NCBI GenBank assembly: GCA_035292425.1
Contig: DATDQD010000149.1
Coordinates: 1 to 16,132 of the forward strand
DNA: 16,132 nucleotides
Direction: 5' to 3'
From: SZUA-254 sp035292425
GTDB taxonomy: Bacteria > Bacteroidota > Ignavibacteria > UBA10030 > SZUA-254
Positions 8,016 to 15,850 of this stretch are shown here, piece by piece. The notes beneath the pieces are model-generated. The model made no database searches. It saw only the letters and a program-made list of their open reading frames with translations, and was not told where the DNA came from. Positions within the stretch are counted from its first letter, which is position 1. Every line of letters begins with the position of its first letter. Position numbers and translations under genes: made by a program.

Positions 8016-11000
8016 TTAATCGAAATCGAAGCCGAAGAGGACGCCGAAATGGTACTGCCATTCGCCGCCGTAGGCGACGAACTGGTCGCGGCTGGCGACG
8101 TACCGGCTGAACGTGTCGAAGCCGTACGTGGCGTTGAAGAAGACGCGCGTCGGGTACGCGTAGAACGAGAACGATTCCAGGCGCAGCTCGAGGCCCGCGT
8201 CGCGGATGAACCGCCTGCCCGAGACCGGTCCCCCGCTCCATGCGGTCCCGGCGTCGGCGTACACCGCGGCGTACAGCTTGTCGAAGTAGAACTGCAGGAA
8301 CCGCACGTCGATCCCTTCCCACAACGGGAACCGGTACGTCAGGTTCGCGTGGCCGTACTCGTTCCCCCCGAGCGAATAGAACGGGTACCCCTTCATCCCG
8401 GTGAGTCCGCCGGGATAGAAATCGAAAAAGTCGTCCACCGGCGGACCGAAGATGGTCCCGGCTCTGAGGGCGGCTGAAATCGTATGATTCCACCCCGGGA
8501 GGGCGTGCGATTCGCTGAGAATCACCTCGAAACGGTGGAAGTTGACGTCCTTGAACACGTGGGCCAGCTCCCCCCGCTCGTTGATCTGGTCGGTGGGATC
8601 AAAGTCGTTGAATTCATAATCGTAGCGCGCGCGGACTTTCCGGCCGACGGGGTTGATTTCCTGCGTACGGGACGGGGCGCTGAAATCGGCGTTCAGGTTG
8701 AGAAAGAGGTCGTTCCCCTTATAATAGAGTATCCCGGTCGCCGGGACGAGGAACAGGGCTTCGGGCAGGAAGAACGACCCGATGTCGGCCGTATACCGGC
8801 TGTGCCTGTATCCGTACTCGATGCCGAGATGCTCGCTGAAGAGCTTCTGCCTGAAGACCGCGTCGAATTCGATCAGGTTGTAGGAAATGTCAACGGGGAT
8901 CGTGTCGAGCGGGAGCGGGATGAACGCACCGGTTTTCCTCGTGATGTTGTACAGTTCGAGGGAGAGCCCGGGATCCATCCCCAGGTCGTAGAACCCGGGG
9001 ATCGCCCCGTGGTAATCAAACGTGAAAAAAAGATCCCGCTCCCCCTTCCAGTTCGCCGCCGCGCTGGCGAAGAACCCGTAGCGGTCGAGCATGTCGTACG
9101 AGAAGAGGTACGCCCCGGGTTTGAGGACCTCGAAGCCCTTGTTTTTCGGATTGTAGTTGTCGATCCGTAAAAACGGGACCACGGTGAGGGTCGTGGTCGC
9201 GTTGTTGTACTTCCCGTCTGTTAAAACGGGCGGTTTCGTGTCGACGTAGTTGCGCAGCGATTGCCAGTCGAACGGACCGCCCTTTTCCGGTCCCGGGCCG
9301 TTCGTCCCGCGCGCCGCATCGCCGCTCCCGAGTCCCGGGAACGCCCCCAGCACGTCGGAGGGACCGCCCTTCCTCACGTACCGGGCGGGCGAAGTGAGGG
9401 GCTCCGGTCCGGACATCAGGGCCAGTTTGTATCCCGTCGAGGTATACTGTGAGCAGGCGAGTTTGCCGCCGGCGCCGACTTCTGGCATGAACGCCCCGCC
9501 GACGACGTTCGTAACCTGGTCCACCGCGCCGGTGGCCAGGTCGATGCGGTAGATGTTGAAAATACCGCTCCTGTCTGAGGAAAAGTAGAGCGATTTTCCG
9601 TCGCCGTCGAACGCGCCGGTCCTCTCATCGTCGGGCGTCGCGACGACCGGTTCCGGGCTCCCCCCGGCCGGGGAGATCTTCAGGATGTCCCTGCCGTCCT
9701 TCACCGAGAAGTCGAAGACGATGGCCGCTCCGTCGGTCGACCAGGCGGGGTTATAGACCTGCTCGCCGGAGGTGTACCCGGTCAGCTGCCGCACGTCGGT
9801 GCCGTCCGTCTTCATGGTGCACAGGTTCATGGTACCGTCACTCCCGGAGACGTAGGCGATCCGCTGCCCGTCGGGCGAGACGGCGGGGGCGTTCGAGCGC
9901 AACCCCACGGTGACCCGTTTCTCGTCGCCCGATTCGACGTCCACGGCGAAAATGTCATTGTAGCCCGACCAGAAGGGGTTGTCCCTCGTGTTTTTCGAAT
10001 AGTAGATGGTCCGGGCGTCGGGGGACCAGGAGAAGTTCGACCTCACCCCCGCGATGACGCGCCGTTCTTTCTTCGTCGCGAGGTCGTAAAGATAGAGGGA
10101 CGATGAGGAAAAATAGTCCCCCTTCTTGTTGCTGATGTAGGCGAGGTATTTGCCGTCGGGGGAGAACGCCGGGTAGAGGTTCGCGAAGCCGATGTCCCCG
10201 ATGATCTCGCCTCCGGCGGGCGAGGCGCGGAGTGCCGCCGTGCGCTCCCCGTAATCGGCCTTCAGGGCCTCCTGCCATTCCCGGTAAAGGGTCTCGCCGT
10301 CCGTGCCGACGGCCCTGCCGATCGCGCCGTCGATCGTCACCTCGGTCAGCGTGGAGAGGTTCCTCGAGATTTCCTCAAGTTTCGCGTCCCCGAATCGGTC
10401 GACCAGGTAGCTGACGAACGCAAACCCCGCGTTGTACGACGACTCGTTCCCCAGGCTGGTTTTCCCGAAGACGGACATCTCGTTCCAGGTGAGCATGTTG
10501 CCGTCCAGGACGTATGACCGGAGGATCATGTCCCGGTGGCTGTCCCAGTAGTCGTAATCGAGCTCCTTCCGGTTGTACTGCGCCACGCCCTCCGCGAACC
10601 AGCTCGGTATCACGAATCCGGAAAACGGGTAGGAGACGATCCGGTTCGGATACCCGTACAGCACGTCCTGGCGCCGTTCCGATTCGTACCCGAGCCACTG
10701 GAGATAGACCGCGGGGATCCGCCTGCCGAATTTAAACGAGGTCTGGATCTGGATGATGTGCGTGAACTCGTGGGTGATGACGTTCCTGAGCCAGTTGTGC
10801 GTCCCGCGGAGGTCGGTGTCGAGGGACGATGCCCAGATTTCAATCTTGTTGTCGTAAAAGTATGCCGCGCCGTTCGAGTAGTCGTCGTAGTCCTTGATGA
10901 CGAAACTGACTTTCCCGTCCGGCCGGTGATCGTAGAGCGAGGTCACGGGGGCGTAGATATCCTCGGCGATCTTCGCGACGGCGCGGGCCGTGCGCTCCGT

Positions 11001-11195
11001 CCCCGCGTGGTAGTGGACGTAGAAATGTTCGGTCTCGAGGGTCCGCCACTCCAGCTCGGGATGGTGGAAATCTTCCTGCGCCGTGGAGATCCCCGCGAAG
11101 AGACACGAGAGCGCCGCGATGAGCATCACCCGCAGGGGCGACACGAAAAGGGGCGACATGCGAAGCGCGCGCCGGAAGACAACGAGCAACGGCAC
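8016..11195 (-). CDS. Outer membrane protein: gluzincin-like domain + six-bladed TolB-type propeller + Omp85-like barrel
   Basis: The protein has 1,059 residues from a GTG that overlaps the previous stop (TAGTG). Possible later ATGs lie at residues 13 and 24. A signal peptide is followed at about 45-315 by a metallopeptidase-like domain with zinc motif HEFTH at 142-146 and WFAEGVAQY, whose Glu202 is the expected third ligand of an M1/MA-type gluzincin. Residues about 335-600 contain five clear and one weak PD40/TolB repeats (xxPAFSPDGKYLAYIS type), consistent with a six-bladed propeller. From about 665 to the end there are alternating aromatic strands. GLTGMKGYPF (931-940), GGN (943-945), TYRFPLW and the final RDAGLELRL block are reminiscent of the Omp85/surface-antigen barrel. 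No POTRA domain is visible. Relatives with N-terminal peptidase MA-like and PD40 repeats are known in FCB genomes, usually without a role. Whether the peptidase is active is inferred from motifs only. Confidence 0.82.
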   Translation of the reverse strand: MPLLVVFRRALRMSPLFVSPLRVMLIAALSCLFAGISTAQEDFHHPELEWRTLETEHFYVHYHAGTERTARAVAKIAEDIYAPVTSLYDHRPDGKVSFVIKDYDDYSNGAAYFYDNKIEIWASSLDTDLRGTHNWLRNVITHEFTHIIQIQTSFKFGRRIPAVYLQWLGYESERRQDVLYGYPNRIVSYPFSGFVIPSWFAEGVAQYNRKELDYDYWDSHRDMILRSYVLDGNMLTWNEMSVFGKTSLGNESSYNAGFAFVSYLVDRFGDAKLEEISRNLSTLTEVTIDGAIGRAVGTDGETLYREWQEALKADYGERTAALRASPAGGEIIGDIGFANLYPAFSPDGKYLAYISNKKGDYFSSSSLYLYDLATKKERRVIAGVRSNFSWSPDARTIYYSKNTRDNPFWSGYNDIFAVDVESGDEKRVTVGLRSNAPAVSPDGQRIAYVSGSDGTMNLCTMKTDGTDVRQLTGYTSGEQVYNPAWSTDGAAIVFDFSVKDGRDILKISPAGGSPEPVVATPDDERTGAFDGDGKSLYFSSDRSGIFNIYRIDLATGAVDQVTNVVGGAFMPEVGAGGKLACSQYTSTGYKLALMSGPEPLTSPARYVRKGGPSDVLGAFPGLGSGDAARGTNGPGPEKGGPFDWQSLRNYVDTKPPVLTDGKYNNATTTLTVVPFLRIDNYNPKNKGFEVLKPGAYLFSYDMLDRYGFFASAAANWKGERDLFFTFDYHGAIPGFYDLGMDPGLSLELYNITRKTGAFIPLPLDTIPVDISYNLIEFDAVFRQKLFSEHLGIEYGYRHSRYTADIGSFFLPEALFLVPATGILYYKGNDLFLNLNADFSAPSRTQEINPVGRKVRARYDYEFNDFDPTDQINERGELAHVFKDVNFHRFEVILSESHALPGWNHTISAALRAGTIFGPPVDDFFDFYPGGLTGMKGYPFYSLGGNEYGHANLTYRFPLWEGIDVRFLQFYFDKLYAAVYADAGTAWSGGPVSGRRFIRDAGLELRLESFSFYAYPTRVFFNATYGFDTFSRYVASRDQFVAYGGEWQYHFGVLFGFDFD

Positions 11196-14100
11196 TATTT
11201 CACCACCGCGATGGTAATGACCGCGCTGCCGGAACCCGACTGCCCGTCCGCCTCGACCTGCGCGAAGTAGACCCCGCTCTCCACGCCGGAGACGTCCCAG
11301 TCGACTTCGTTGTCCAGCCCACCCTGCGCGTTCAAACCTTCGAACGACCTGACCAGGCTGCCCGCTAGGTCGAAGATCCGGACGGTGACCCTCGCGTCGG
11401 AGGGGACGTAATACCGGATGTGGGTCACGTAGCCGTCCGCCCTGCCGACAGGGTTCGGCCAGTTGTACGTTCGGGACGCAGGGAGAAATCCGCCGGAGGG
11501 AGGGGTATGGACGAGGACTGTGTCCTCCGAGGCGGTGTTCCTGGAATCCCGCGCGAACTGCGGCCAGGGCTGGACCGGGGGCGGCATCGGGCCGGTGATC
11601 AGTTCTCCCGTTTTCCAGGCGTACAGCGATCCGTCCCCCGTCGCCACCGCCAGGCCGATGTCCGTACAGCTCAGACAGCCGCTCTGGGTATAGAACGCCG
11701 CGGGCGTCACGCCGTCGTTCGGCCCCGCCTGCAGGGGAAATCCGCCGAGCATGGCGCCGTCGCGGCGAAAGGCGAAGACGATCCCTTCGGCGGTTACCCC
11801 CGCCACATCGGGAGATCCGTCGCCGTCGATGTCAGCCACGACCGGCGAACCGGCGAGGTCGGAGCCCGTGGCGACGGCGACGGGGAAACCGTCCAGCGGG
11901 GAACCCGCTTGGTTCAGCGCGAGCACCTTTCGTCCGGCGAGAACAATGATGTCCATCATGCCGTCGCCGTCGATATCGGCGATCGCAGGCTGGTTGCGGA
12001 TTGCCCCTCCGGCGCTGTACGGAAATCCGGGGAGGTTTTCGCCGCAGATGTCGCCGACCGAGACGGTGCCGTCGCCGGAGACTCCGACGAACGTGAAGAG
12101 GGCCGGCGCGCCCGGCCCGGTGGAGAATCTCCCGGAGGCGACGTGAACGGGGCCCTGGTAGAATGGAACACTGCCCGACGCATAGAGGGGAACGATACAG
12201 GCGGGCGCCAGGACGGATCCCATCTCTCCCCCGGCGGACCCCGCGAGCAGGCCGCCATCGTTCCCGAGAAGTGCGAGGCTGACCACGTCCGAGCTGTCGT
12301 CCGGGAATATGTGGAATTCCCTGAGGTTCCGCCCGTCGCGGTCGATGATATAGACGAAACCCTTCGTTGTTCCGACGGCGATAAATGAATCGGCGATGAC
12401 CGGCGCCGTCGTGACGGCATGCGGAAGCGTTATCTCAAAAAGTGAATCGGCGAGGAGGTCGCCGTCGGCATCGTGGAGTTCCGCCGCGGCGAGGCGGCCC
12501 CCGCCGGAAACCGAACCCGCAAGGACGATATCATAATAGAAATCGTCGTCGAGTAACCCGACGGCCGCCCTCGGAACGAGGCTGTCGAGCGTGTAGGCCG
12601 CGCCCGGAAGCGGCAGGAGTCCGGAAGTGTCGGAGCCGGGCAACACCGGCCCGCCGGCCATGGTCCAACCGTATGCGCGCGGCGATGGGCCTGAGCTGAC
12701 CGCGACGAGCGCCCCCCAGTCAGTCGCCATGACTGCGCCGGACGTGAACGCCGAGGCTGCCGATTTCGGAAAGCCCGCGATGGGACTCACCACGCTGTCG
12801 CCGAGCGTGAACCTCGCCGACATCCTGGGGCCCCTCGCTGAAAATTCCGAAACCGTGGCGTGGCTGTTGGTTAAGTAGTTCCCGAGGCTGTGGGGGTTCG
12901 AGTTCGGGCCGAAGAGGTTCGATTCCACCCGCAGCGGCGCCTGGTTGCCGGCGTACCAGAAGTCGAGGACGGTGCCGTCCTCGCTCCCCGAGCCGGCGCT
13001 GATGAAGCCGTACGACCGCCCGATGTCCTGCGATCCGTCCGCCTCCTCGAGGTCCACCCCGCGGCGTTCCGGATCGGCGTTGACCGTCCCGGAAGCGTAG
13101 TTGGCGCCGATCACCGACTCGTCGACGTGCCAGACGAGGACGCCGCCGTCGTACCATTCTCCCGTCCGGCTGTTGACGCCGCCCGGGAGGCTCCAGTCGA
13201 AGTCGTCCACGTCGAGCAAAACACCGTAGAGCGAGTCCTGGTCGACAAACGTGAATCCCGCCGTGTCCCTCGCCCAGGTCCGAACGAGGGTGTCCCCCGC
13301 CCAGACCATCGAGACGGTCTGGCCGTCGCCCATGGCGTCCCTGTTCCGATTCTCGACCAGGAAGTACTCGCCGGCGCTGACCGGCACGCGATAGACGGTG
13401 TCGGGCGGGCCGGGGGTCCCGACCGCCGGGAGCTCGCGCACCGCGCTCCCCGCGTCAACCGTGATCGGATCCACCCAACCGAGAAAATACTTTTCCCACG
13501 CCGACGGCTCCGGGGGGATGAATCCACCCCAGCTGAAGATCGATTGGCCGTCCATCAGGCCGAACCGCCCGATCCCCGACCGTCCCGTCCTGGTGTCGAA
13601 GAGATCGGGAAGCCCCAGGTGGCTCCCCGCGTTCGCCGCGAGCAGGCCGTTGATGCCCAGTTCGAGGAGGACGTTTCCGCCGATGACCGGCACGGTCCTG
13701 CTCTCGGTTTCGGGGATGATCATCGTATTGGTGATCGCGAACGCGCCGCCGCGGACCGGCACCCCCTCGTAACCGTCCCCGAAAATTTTTTTCATCGAGA
13801 CGATGTTCAGATAGAGCGACGGGATGTCGAACGGCGTCGGGTCGTAGCCATAGATGCTGACAAGGTCGATGTCGCGGCCGACGCCCGCGTGGAAAATAAC
13901 GAAGGCATCGAACCGTTCGAACTCCGTCCCCGGGGTCGTCGAATCGACGAGCCGCCAGGTGTCGGCGACCAGCCGGCCCAGCTCCGCGTTGTCGGCGCTG
14001 TTCTTCGGCGGGCTGTAGTCCCGCATCGGGACGGGGAGGCGGTAGACGCCGGGAAGCAGCGAGGGTTCGATCTCGAGGAGACCGCCCGATACTTTGGCGT

Positions 14101-14449
14101 AGTAATTCTTCAGGAACGCGAGATGGACGTCGAAATATCCGCGGTCGTGGGGCGGGGGATCTTTCATCCGCACGAGGGGCTCGGAAAGATCGAAGGTGCC
14201 GTTCCCGGATGTGCGGGCGTCGTTGTCGGGGAGAAATTCCACCATCACGGCGAGGAGCCTGAGCGTATCGGGAACCGCCCTCGCCCGGGTGTCCGGGGAA
14301 GGGAAATTCCCCTCCTGATTTTCCCCTCCGATCCGGTGATCGAACCGGATTTGGGAGAGGTTCTGGGCGAACGGTTCCGCCGCGGCGAGCAGGCAGAGGA
14401 GAAAAAGTATCGCCGGACCGCGGGATGAAAGTCCTGCTCGGGGCATCAT
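11195..14449 (-). CDS. M6-peptidase-like secreted protein with lost zinc motif, FG-GAP-like repeats and T9SS sorting domain
   Basis: The protein has 1,084 residues from the ATG at 14449 (AAGG lies 3 nt upstream of it and 6 nt before a second ATG at 14446; a TTG at 14479 is possible). A signal peptide ends near FAQ. Numbering from 14449, residues about 60-340 match the immune-inhibitor-A (M6) fold: LLAVMVEF, YYAKVSGGLLEIEP, then HLGLPDLFD and GRFGLMDG. GVLVWHVDE (about 435-443) and GVDLEEADG are further M6 hallmarks. However, the position of the HExGH motif reads ANAGS (272-276), so both histidines and the glutamate are missing while Gly and the GLPD tail remain. Two ADIDGDG calcium-loop repeats (about 823-885) suggest an FG-GAP/VCBS-type propeller. 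The last ~90 residues (YNWPNP, VRIFDLAG, WDVSGVESGVYFAQV) form a FlgD-like/T9SS type A C-terminal domain, so the protein is a probable PorV/PorU client. It lies directly downstream of porV. Confidence 0.87.
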   Translation of the reverse strand: MMPRAGLSSRGPAILFLLCLLAAAEPFAQNLSQIRFDHRIGGENQEGNFPSPDTRARAVPDTLRLLAVMVEFLPDNDARTSGNGTFDLSEPLVRMKDPPPHDRGYFDVHLAFLKNYYAKVSGGLLEIEPSLLPGVYRLPVPMRDYSPPKNSADNAELGRLVADTWRLVDSTTPGTEFERFDAFVIFHAGVGRDIDLVSIYGYDPTPFDIPSLYLNIVSMKKIFGDGYEGVPVRGGAFAITNTMIIPETESRTVPVIGGNVLLELGINGLLAANAGSHLGLPDLFDTRTGRSGIGRFGLMDGQSIFSWGGFIPPEPSAWEKYFLGWVDPITVDAGSAVRELPAVGTPGPPDTVYRVPVSAGEYFLVENRNRDAMGDGQTVSMVWAGDTLVRTWARDTAGFTFVDQDSLYGVLLDVDDFDWSLPGGVNSRTGEWYDGGVLVWHVDESVIGANYASGTVNADPERRGVDLEEADGSQDIGRSYGFISAGSGSEDGTVLDFWYAGNQAPLRVESNLFGPNSNPHSLGNYLTNSHATVSEFSARGPRMSARFTLGDSVVSPIAGFPKSAASAFTSGAVMATDWGALVAVSSGPSPRAYGWTMAGGPVLPGSDTSGLLPLPGAAYTLDSLVPRAAVGLLDDDFYYDIVLAGSVSGGGRLAAAELHDADGDLLADSLFEITLPHAVTTAPVIADSFIAVGTTKGFVYIIDRDGRNLREFHIFPDDSSDVVSLALLGNDGGLLAGSAGGEMGSVLAPACIVPLYASGSVPFYQGPVHVASGRFSTGPGAPALFTFVGVSGDGTVSVGDICGENLPGFPYSAGGAIRNQPAIADIDGDGMMDIIVLAGRKVLALNQAGSPLDGFPVAVATGSDLAGSPVVADIDGDGSPDVAGVTAEGIVFAFRRDGAMLGGFPLQAGPNDGVTPAAFYTQSGCLSCTDIGLAVATGDGSLYAWKTGELITGPMPPPVQPWPQFARDSRNTASEDTVLVHTPPSGGFLPASRTYNWPNPVGRADGYVTHIRYYVPSDARVTVRIFDLAGSLVRSFEGLNAQGGLDNEVDWDVSGVESGVYFAQVEADGQSGSGSAVITIAVVK

Positions 14450-14536
14450 GACCTTGGGGAATGTGAAAGGGGAATACAAGAACCTCTGTGCTCGACCGGG
14501 ACCGGCAACGGGCCCGGGACCGAGACCGGGAGAGTC

Positions 14537-14570
14537 CGTCCGAAGGGCTGTGCGAAAACCCGCCCGGACG
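14537..14570 (-). other. Bulged hairpin in the porV-to-M6-like intergenic gap
   Basis: On the transcribed (minus) strand CGTCC-GGGC pairs with GCCC-TTC-GGACG: nine base pairs with a 3-nt bulge and a 13-nt loop, starting about 30 nt after the porV stop. No T-tract follows, so it is not a textbook terminator. It may attenuate read-through or protect the 3' end of the porV message. The rest of the 150-bp gap holds GC-rich CCGGTC-type short direct repeats and no convincing promoter. Confidence 0.3.
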
Positions 14571-14599
14571 AACCCCCGGTCAATTCGGAGAGCGCGCGA

Positions 14600-15736
14600 T
14601 CAGACACCCCACGCGATGAGGAGCGTGAACCGGAGCGTCTCGCTGAGCGGATGGTTTTCCTCCACGGTCGAGAGATAGCTGAAGTCGAAGCCATAGATGT
14701 CGTATCTCACCCCCGCCCCGAAGGTGAGGAACTTCCGGTTGCCGTAGTCCGGGTGCTCGTAGAAGTACCCGAATCGGAGGCTGATGAGTTTGGGATCGCC
14801 GTACCAGTACTCCACGCCGGTGCCGATGGTGACCTTCTTGAGCCCGCCGTCCTTCCAGGAGCTGAAGAGGGCCTTCATAACGTTGTCCGGGGGCGGGGGA
14901 TCTCCGATGGGGATGCCCTGGTCGTTCACCGGCGCAGGGTACCGGCGGATGAGGATCCGGCTGAAATCCACGATGGCGGTCACATTGTTGAACTGGCTCT
15001 TGAGCACGTCGACCGCCAGGCCGAGACGGAGCTGGGTCGGGAGCGGGTCCGCCTGGGCGGCGTCGATGTAGGTCAGCTTGGGACCGAGGTTCGACAGGTT
15101 GAGACCGAGGTTGAACATGTTGCCGATCTCGCCCAGATTCCGCGGGCGCCAGAGCGCCCCGACGTCGAAACTCACCGTCGAGGCGACACCCTTCCTGTCC
15201 TGGCCCTGCACGTTGAACGGCGCCAGCGAGCTGTGGATATACCGGAGATTGACGCCCACGCCCAGGTCGTCCGTGACCCTGGTGGCGTAACCCATCGTTG
15301 CGGCCATTTCGAAGGCCCGGAACGTGCTGACCACCTCGGGGCCGTCGGCCGTCGTCTCGGAGAATTCGCCGAGGCTGAGGTAGGTGATGCTCGCCCCGAA
15401 CGTCCCGTCGACGTCGGCGATGTAGTTTCTGTAGGCGACATAGTCGTAGAAGAGGTCCGACTGCTGGAACGCGGGAAGCCAGGCGGAGTGCGTCAGGCTG
15501 ACCTCCTGTCCGATCTGGAACGCGAGCCCGGCCGGGTTCCAGAAGTTCGCGGCCGCGTCGTTGGCGAGGGCGACGCCGGCCTCGCCCATCGCGTCCGCAC
15601 GCGCGTTGGGAGCGATCAGCAGGAACGGGACCGCCGACTCGCCCTGGGCCTGCGCCGCGGAAGGCAGAAACGCCCCCGTGATCACGCTGATGATCAGGAG
15701 ACCCTTCAGCATCTGTGAAAATCTGTGTGATACCAT
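14600..15736 (-). CDS. porV: PorV (LptO), T9SS outer membrane shuttle protein
   Basis: PorV is a FadL-like outer membrane barrel that docks on the SprA/Sov pore, captures the C-terminal signal of T9SS cargo and carries it to the PorU attachment complex. The 378-residue product has a signal peptide cleaved after AQA (about residue 30). It is followed by the family signature APNARADAMGEAGVALANDA and AANFWNPAGLAF (about 42-73), which is diagnostic of the PorV/PorQ (UPF0164-like) group. The remainder shows alternating barrel strands such as GYATRVTDDLGVGVNLRYIH, LRLGLAVDVL and FRFGYFYEHPDYGNRKF-like segments, ending LRFTLLIAWGV. The start at 15736 has AGAGGA 8 nt upstream. It follows a probable porU by 114 bp, the same order as porU-porV in other T9SS bacteria. 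PorV is preferred over PorQ from length and neighbours. Confidence 0.92.
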   Translation of the reverse strand: MVSHRFSQMLKGLLIISVITGAFLPSAAQAQGESAVPFLLIAPNARADAMGEAGVALANDAAANFWNPAGLAFQIGQEVSLTHSAWLPAFQQSDLFYDYVAYRNYIADVDGTFGASITYLSLGEFSETTADGPEVVSTFRAFEMAATMGYATRVTDDLGVGVNLRYIHSSLAPFNVQGQDRKGVASTVSFDVGALWRPRNLGEIGNMFNLGLNLSNLGPKLTYIDAAQADPLPTQLRLGLAVDVLKSQFNNVTAIVDFSRILIRRYPAPVNDQGIPIGDPPPPDNVMKALFSSWKDGGLKKVTIGTGVEYWYGDPKLISLRFGYFYEHPDYGNRKFLTFGAGVRYDIYGFDFSYLSTVEENHPLSETLRFTLLIAWGV

Positions 15737-15808
15737 GACGAAATTCCTCTAATGTGGAGATGAAAATGAATTGGGATGCATTCAAAAACCAGCGTATCAG
15801 GGGACTTT

Positions 15809-15837
15809 AATGTACTTTTTTCCATTGTGATAAGCAA
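15809..15837 (-). promoter_or_regulatory. Weak candidate promoter upstream of porV
   Basis: Within the 114-bp porU-porV gap, which is locally AT-rich, the minus strand has TTGCTT (15837-15832) and TACATT (15814-15809) 17 bp apart. Both boxes are imperfect. It would allow porV and the genes after it to be expressed independently of porU. Evidence is pattern only, and co-transcription from porU is equally possible. Confidence 0.25.
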
Positions 15838-15850
15838 GGCGTCCCCGCCG

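Noticed and set aside
9261..9360. Gly/Pro-rich stretch in the propeller-barrel gene considered as a frameshift or gene boundary
   Set aside because: The frame continues without a stop; the stretch (about residues 610-645) reads as a flexible linker between propeller and barrel.
11823..11976. Repeated GAYATHGACGGCGACGG-like DNA (two copies)
   Set aside because: Not a DNA repeat element: it encodes the two ADIDGDG calcium loops of the M6-like protein.
11420..12388. Plus-strand frames within 8484-14428 (for example 11420-12388 and 12890-14428)
   Set aside because: They are antisense to the M6-like and propeller-barrel genes, with biased composition and no recognisable domains.
14651..15718. 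355-codon plus frame and 401-codon minus frame overlapping porV
   Set aside because: The porV frame has a signal peptide, family signature and good Shine-Dalgarno; the others are compositional shadows.
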